Assembly (NCBI GenBank): GCA_947585115.1 | Contig: CANPWW010000003.1 | Span: 1 to 64,000 of the forward strand | Reading direction: 5' to 3' | DNA: 64,000 bases | Source: an uncultured Monoglobus sp. | Lineage (GTDB): Bacteria > Bacillota > Clostridia > Monoglobales > Monoglobaceae | Part shown: in pieces, positions 62,001-64,000 of the stretch | How positions within the stretch are numbered: position 1 is the stretch's first letter | Layout: every line of letters starts with the position of its first letter | Notes under the pieces: generated by a model | Database searches by the model: none | What the model was told of the DNA's origin: nothing | What the model saw: the letters and a program-made list of their open reading frames with translations, nothing else | Program-made: the position numbers and the translations under genes

Positions 62001-62495
62001 GAATATGTCGATAAACTCTTTGGCGCACTCAACGGCCTTGCCGTAATTCCCGGCCATGATCCTGCGCGAGAGCGGGCCGAACATACAGCCGCTCAGAGCG
62101 ATTATGCCGCCGCTGTATTTTCTCAAAAGCTCCATGTCGACGCGGGGCTTGAAATAGAAGCCGTCGATAAAGCCACTCGACACGATTTTTATAAGGTTTT
62201 GGTAGCCGTCGTTGTTTTCCGCCAGCAGTATCAGGTGGTACCTTTCCTTGTCGAATTCGTACACCTTGTCAAACCTGCTCCGCGCCGCCAGGTACACCTC
62301 GCAGCCGAGAACGGGCTTGATCCCGATTTTTTTCGCGTACTCATAAAACTCGATCACGCCGTACATGTTGCCGTGGTCGGTGATCGCCATCGCGGTCTGG
62401 CCCAGTTCTTTGGCGCGGTCGAGTATCTTCGGTATTGTGCCCTGCCCGTCGAGCAGGCTGTATGCCGTGTGGGTATGCAGATGCGCGAAATCCAA
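59073..62495 (-). CDS. dnaE: DNA polymerase III alpha subunit DnaE
   Basis: A replicative C-family polymerase of the DnaE type. The 1140-residue product has an N-terminal PHP domain (FAHLHTHTAYSLLDG, ITDHGNMYG), the palm with catalytic PDIDVDFCYERR near residue 400 and the third Asp region, fingers, the helix-hairpin-helix region, an OB fold near residue 960-1060 and no exonuclease, as usual for DnaE. The start is taken as the TTG at 62495 because CAGGAGG lies nine bases upstream. The ATG at 62519 precedes that site, would add MKKQEVRA and has no ribosome site. birA follows. Confidence 0.95.
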   Translation of the reverse strand: MDFAHLHTHTAYSLLDGQGTIPKILDRAKELGQTAMAITDHGNMYGVIEFYEYAKKIGIKPVLGCEVYLAARSRFDKVYEFDKERYHLILLAENNDGYQNLIKIVSSGFIDGFYFKPRVDMELLRKYSGGIIALSGCMFGPLSRRIMAGNYGKAVECAKEFIDIFGKDNFFVEIQDHGLYEQKKLNSGLIKLARELGLGLAATNDIHYVSKSDAEFQDILMCVQTGKTVDDPDRMKMESSELYVKSADEMEALFGHIPEAIENTVRIAERCNVDIEFGTLHLPEFDIPGGKTAEEYLFELCMDGYRFRYPGEPEDESGAVYRRMMYELDTIKSMGYVDYFLIVRDFIKYARDHGIPVGPGRGSAAGSVVAYCLHITNVDPIKYDLIFERFLNPERVSMPDIDVDFCYERRQEVIDYVNQKYGSDRVCQIITFGTMAARQAVRDVGRALNMSYASVDAVAKQIPFVLHMTLDKALVISPRLKQMYDGDPAVQRLIDVAKELEGLPRHASTHAAGVVITKEPVVNYVPLQKNDDVITTQFPMTTIERLGLLKMDFLGLRTLTVIRDAVQMIHENYGVKIDIDHITFDDKDVYDMISKGKSDGVFQLESEGMKRFMTELKPSSLEDIIAGISLYRPGPMESIPTYLAYKNNPKIIKYKHPLLEPILKVTYGCIIYQEQVMQIVRELGGYSLGRADLVRRAMSKKKVDVMMKERDVFLSGAAERGIDEKTAGSIFDEMMDFASYAFNKSHAAAYAVVGYQTAYLKRHYPAEFFAALLNSFIDHTEKISKYILIAKTEGVKVTPPDINVSGSKFTAKDGGIVFGLGAVKNVGEGVVREIETERRRGGRFSTFTDFCRRMTGKKTNKRVVENLIRCGAFDSLGLKRSVLLYEYETVIDRFAQSAKNEIPGQISLFDMGAGEAEQKPDTDNFKDRPELPKSYRLAMEKESIGMYVSGHPLDDCRDIQFSPGITTILSVLENEDGAFDPDAPVTMIGIISELHTRRTKRNEIMKYITLEDLTGSIECLVFPAGVAAYDSLIEKDKLIQIRGDLDIIENQAPKVRVRTIEPLQRAPRSKLYIRLGTRDGEQLNAIKQTLSGASGGAEIYVYFADEKKTSKARATIDPGDRRIGLLESMLGKENVKMVRK

Positions 62496-62600
62496 AGCCC
62501 TGACCTCCTGTTTTTTCATTATATTTTACAACAAAAACCGTAATCCGTCAATATAAAATCCGAATATCCGAGCGGTATTAACTTAAAATTAACAATTTTT

Positions 62601-62624
62601 AAAAAGGCTCCGCCGAGCGGAGCC
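62601..62624 (-). terminator. Intrinsic terminator after mgsA
   Basis: GGCTCCGC / GCGGAGCC with a three-base loop, followed on the minus strand by TTTTT. It lies between mgsA and dnaE. Confidence 0.88.
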
Positions 62625-62631
62625 TTCGTTT

Positions 62632-63042
62632 TTACACAATACGTTTGGAATTGACATATTCGCGCCAGTCAAGGTCGCCGTGCTCAATACCCATTATCAA
62701 AAGCTCGGCGGTCGCGATATTTGTGGCGAGCGGAACGTTATGAACATCGCACAGTCTGTACAGCGAGTCGATATTGGGCTCGTACTTTTGCTGCGTCAGC
62801 GGGTCGCGGAAAAACAATACCGCGTCGATCTCATTATATGCGATTCTGGCGCCAATTTGTTGGTCGCCGCCGTCCACCCCCGGCAAAAAACACTTGATGG
62901 GAAGACCGGTGGCATCGGATACCACAGCTCCCGTAGTTCCCGTAGCGCAAATGTTATGCTTTTTCAAAATTGCGCTGTATGATATGCAGAAATCGATCAT
63001 CAAATCTTTCTTTTTATCATGCGCAATAAGCGCTATGTTCAT
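62632..63042 (-). CDS. mgsA: Methylglyoxal synthase
   Basis: MgsA converts dihydroxyacetone phosphate to methylglyoxal, a bypass of lower glycolysis. The 136-residue product has [10 protein letters not shown] at the start, TGTTG near residue 35, [15 protein letters not shown] (with the catalytic Asp), [40 protein letters not shown], all diagnostic. AAAGGAGGCGAAAGGAA sets the ATG at 63042. A longer frame upstream to 63165 lacks homology. It follows the PBP2 gene as in many Clostridia. Confidence 0.96.
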   Translation of the reverse strand: MNIALIAHDKKKDLMIDFCISYSAILKKHNICATGTTGAVVSDATGLPIKCFLPGVDGGDQQIGARIAYNEIDAVLFFRDPLTQQKYEPNIDSLYRLCDVHNVPLATNIATAELLIMGIEHGDLDWREYVNSKRIV

Positions 63043-63180
63043 TTCCTTTCGCCTCCTTTGAACTTCATAGTTTTGATAAAAATGTCCGTAATTGTGCAGT
63101 TTGCTATGAATACGCATATTAAGTTTTAATATGGTCACCACAACCAATTGTCTGAAAATAATCAATCTTCAAGCAATTAG

Positions 63181-63209
63181 ACTATATCACAAGTTTCACA
63201 AATTGTAAA
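63181..63209 (-). promoter_or_regulatory. Promoter of mgsA
   Basis: On the minus strand TTTACA and TATAGT are separated by 17 bases, about 139 bases before the mgsA start. The rest of the spacer 63043..63312 is very AT-rich with no further feature seen. Confidence 0.65.
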
Positions 63210-63312
63210 GCCTTTTTTTAAAATAATTATATAAATTATCAAAAAATATTCAAAAAACGTCAAAAAAATCAAAATTGGTTAATATATTAGTGTATTATAC
63301 AGAAATATTGAG

Positions 63313-64000
63313 CTAATCCTCGTCGTCCGTATTGGCGGTATTGTTGATCCCGCCGTGGTAAAGCTCCATGTATTTTTCGAATATATCCCTGCCGATCTGC
63401 GCCGCGAACGAGCTTGTGGCGCCGTGCTCGATCACTACGGCGACCACTATTTCGGGATTGTCGTAAGGCGCGAAGCCTGTGAACAGAACGTTGTCGGCTC
63501 CGTCCGAAACCTCCGCCGTTCCCGTTTTGCCGCCGACCCTCAGCGGAAAATCGTTAAAAACCTTTGCCGCGGTTCCGTCGGCCACAACCTGGCGCATTCC
63601 CTCTTTGACCGCGTCAAACGTGGAGTCGCTGATGGGATTTTCGGAAAGGACCTCGGGCTCGTTTTTCATGGTGGCCTCGCCGGTCTCGTAGTCAACGGTG
63701 CGCTTCACAAGGTGAAGGCGGTACCTTTTGCCTTTGTTCAGCATTGTGCTGATATAGCTTGCCAGCTGCGCGGGCGTGAAAAGATTGTCCGACTGGCCTA
63801 TCGCTGTCTGCAGCACGTCGCCCGGGTGCCATTCGCCTCCGGCGGCCTCGCGCTCTTTGGGGCTTGAGACGATTCCGCTGCTCTCCGAAAGCTCTATCCC
63901 GGTCGGCTCGCCCAGACCGAATTTTTCGCAGTATTCGTCTATTGTGTCGATGCCCATCTGTCTGCCTATGTCATAGAAGAAGTAGTTGCAGGAAACGCCG
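63313..64000 (-). CDS. mrdA: Penicillin-binding protein 2 (transpeptidase), 3' part
   Basis: The frame runs off the window end, so the 5' part is missing; about 228 C-terminal residues are visible. They include the SxN motif in GVSCNYFFYDIGRQMG and the KTG motif in VGGKTGTAEVSDGADNVLFTGFAPYDNPEIVVAVVIEHG, the order and spacing of class B penicillin-binding transpeptidases. The context of mgsA next to it, as in rod-shape clusters of Clostridia, supports PBP2 (mrdA); a SpoVD or FtsI-like identity is less likely but not excluded. The stop is followed by an AT-rich spacer. Confidence 0.85.
   Translation of the reverse strand, partial: GVSCNYFFYDIGRQMGIDTIDEYCEKFGLGEPTGIELSESSGIVSSPKEREAAGGEWHPGDVLQTAIGQSDNLFTPAQLASYISTMLNKGKRYRLHLVKRTVDYETGEATMKNEPEVLSENPISDSTFDAVKEGMRQVVADGTAAKVFNDFPLRVGGKTGTAEVSDGADNVLFTGFAPYDNPEIVVAVVIEHGATSSFAAQIGRDIFEKYMELYHGGINNTANTDDED

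Noticed and set aside
61653-62543. 296-codon plus-strand frame opposite dnaE
   Set aside because: Shadow frame of the DnaE PHP domain without any start signal.

Overview
The window looks like a chromosomal segment of an endospore-forming member of the Bacillota, class Clostridia. It is probably a moderately high-GC, gut-type anaerobe, but family and genus cannot be fixed from this sequence alone. The evidence is the complete spoIIIAA-AH operon with spoIIR, spoVT and ylbJ, the order spoIIIA - asp23 - nusB - xseAB - ispA, a thrS T-box leader, AGGAGG-type ribosome binding sites and SLH-domain secreted proteins. Most genes are GC-rich, with AT-rich spacers that carry clean -35/-10 promoters and intrinsic terminators.

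Layout. 0-3.5 kb: two secreted proteins with an almost identical leader (the second has WG repeats and an SLH-like end), then spoIIR. 3.5-16 kb: housekeeping genes (exoIII, tatD, proA, metY, a thioesterase, an acyltransferase, a lipoprotein, yceD-rpmF, a REP-type transposase, der-plsY-gpsA, aquaporin). 16-19.4 kb: a stalk-domain remnant, the queD-queE-folE-queC-queF operon that makes preQ1 from GTP, and tRNA-Gly. 20.4-29.7 kb: the spoIIIA operon and its usual followers. 29.7-33.4 kb: a DinJ/YafQ-type toxin-antitoxin pair, T-box/thrS and a DUF362 protein. 33.4-38.6 kb: spoVT, the trkA-trkH potassium system and an unlinked TrpB2. 38.7-46.8 kb: a hybrid sensor kinase with a tightly linked solute-binding lipoprotein, xylulokinase, a Fic protein, ylbJ and a small Cys-rich protein. 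47-53.6 kb is the most accessory part: an SLH protein, a 761-residue PolC-like polymerase without exonuclease, a protein of unknown function with an internal repeat, and a BspA-like secreted protein with a two-hairpin leader. 53.6-64 kb: flavodoxin, phosphodiesterase, prmC with a small HicB-like gene, DUF1385, an HtrA-like protease, birA, dnaE, mgsA and the 3' part of a PBP2 gene cut by the window end.

Links between genes. Sporulation genes cover several stages: SpoIIR (sigma-E activation), SpoIIIA (the forespore-mother cell channel), SpoVT (late forespore regulator) and YlbJ (spore maturation). FolE, QueD, QueE, QueC and QueF form a complete route from GTP to preQ1. Small palindromic repeats (core GGGCGGATATTATCCGCCC and a second GACGGCGCCC type) are scattered in spacers. 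A Y1/RAYT transposase gene that could mobilise such elements lies at 11.65 kb and carries two inverted copies of the second type inside its own reading frame.

The least ordinary observations are the reduced PolC, the transposase with repeats inside its frame, the kinase/binding-protein pair without a permease, and the two-terminator leader at 52.1-52.25 kb.
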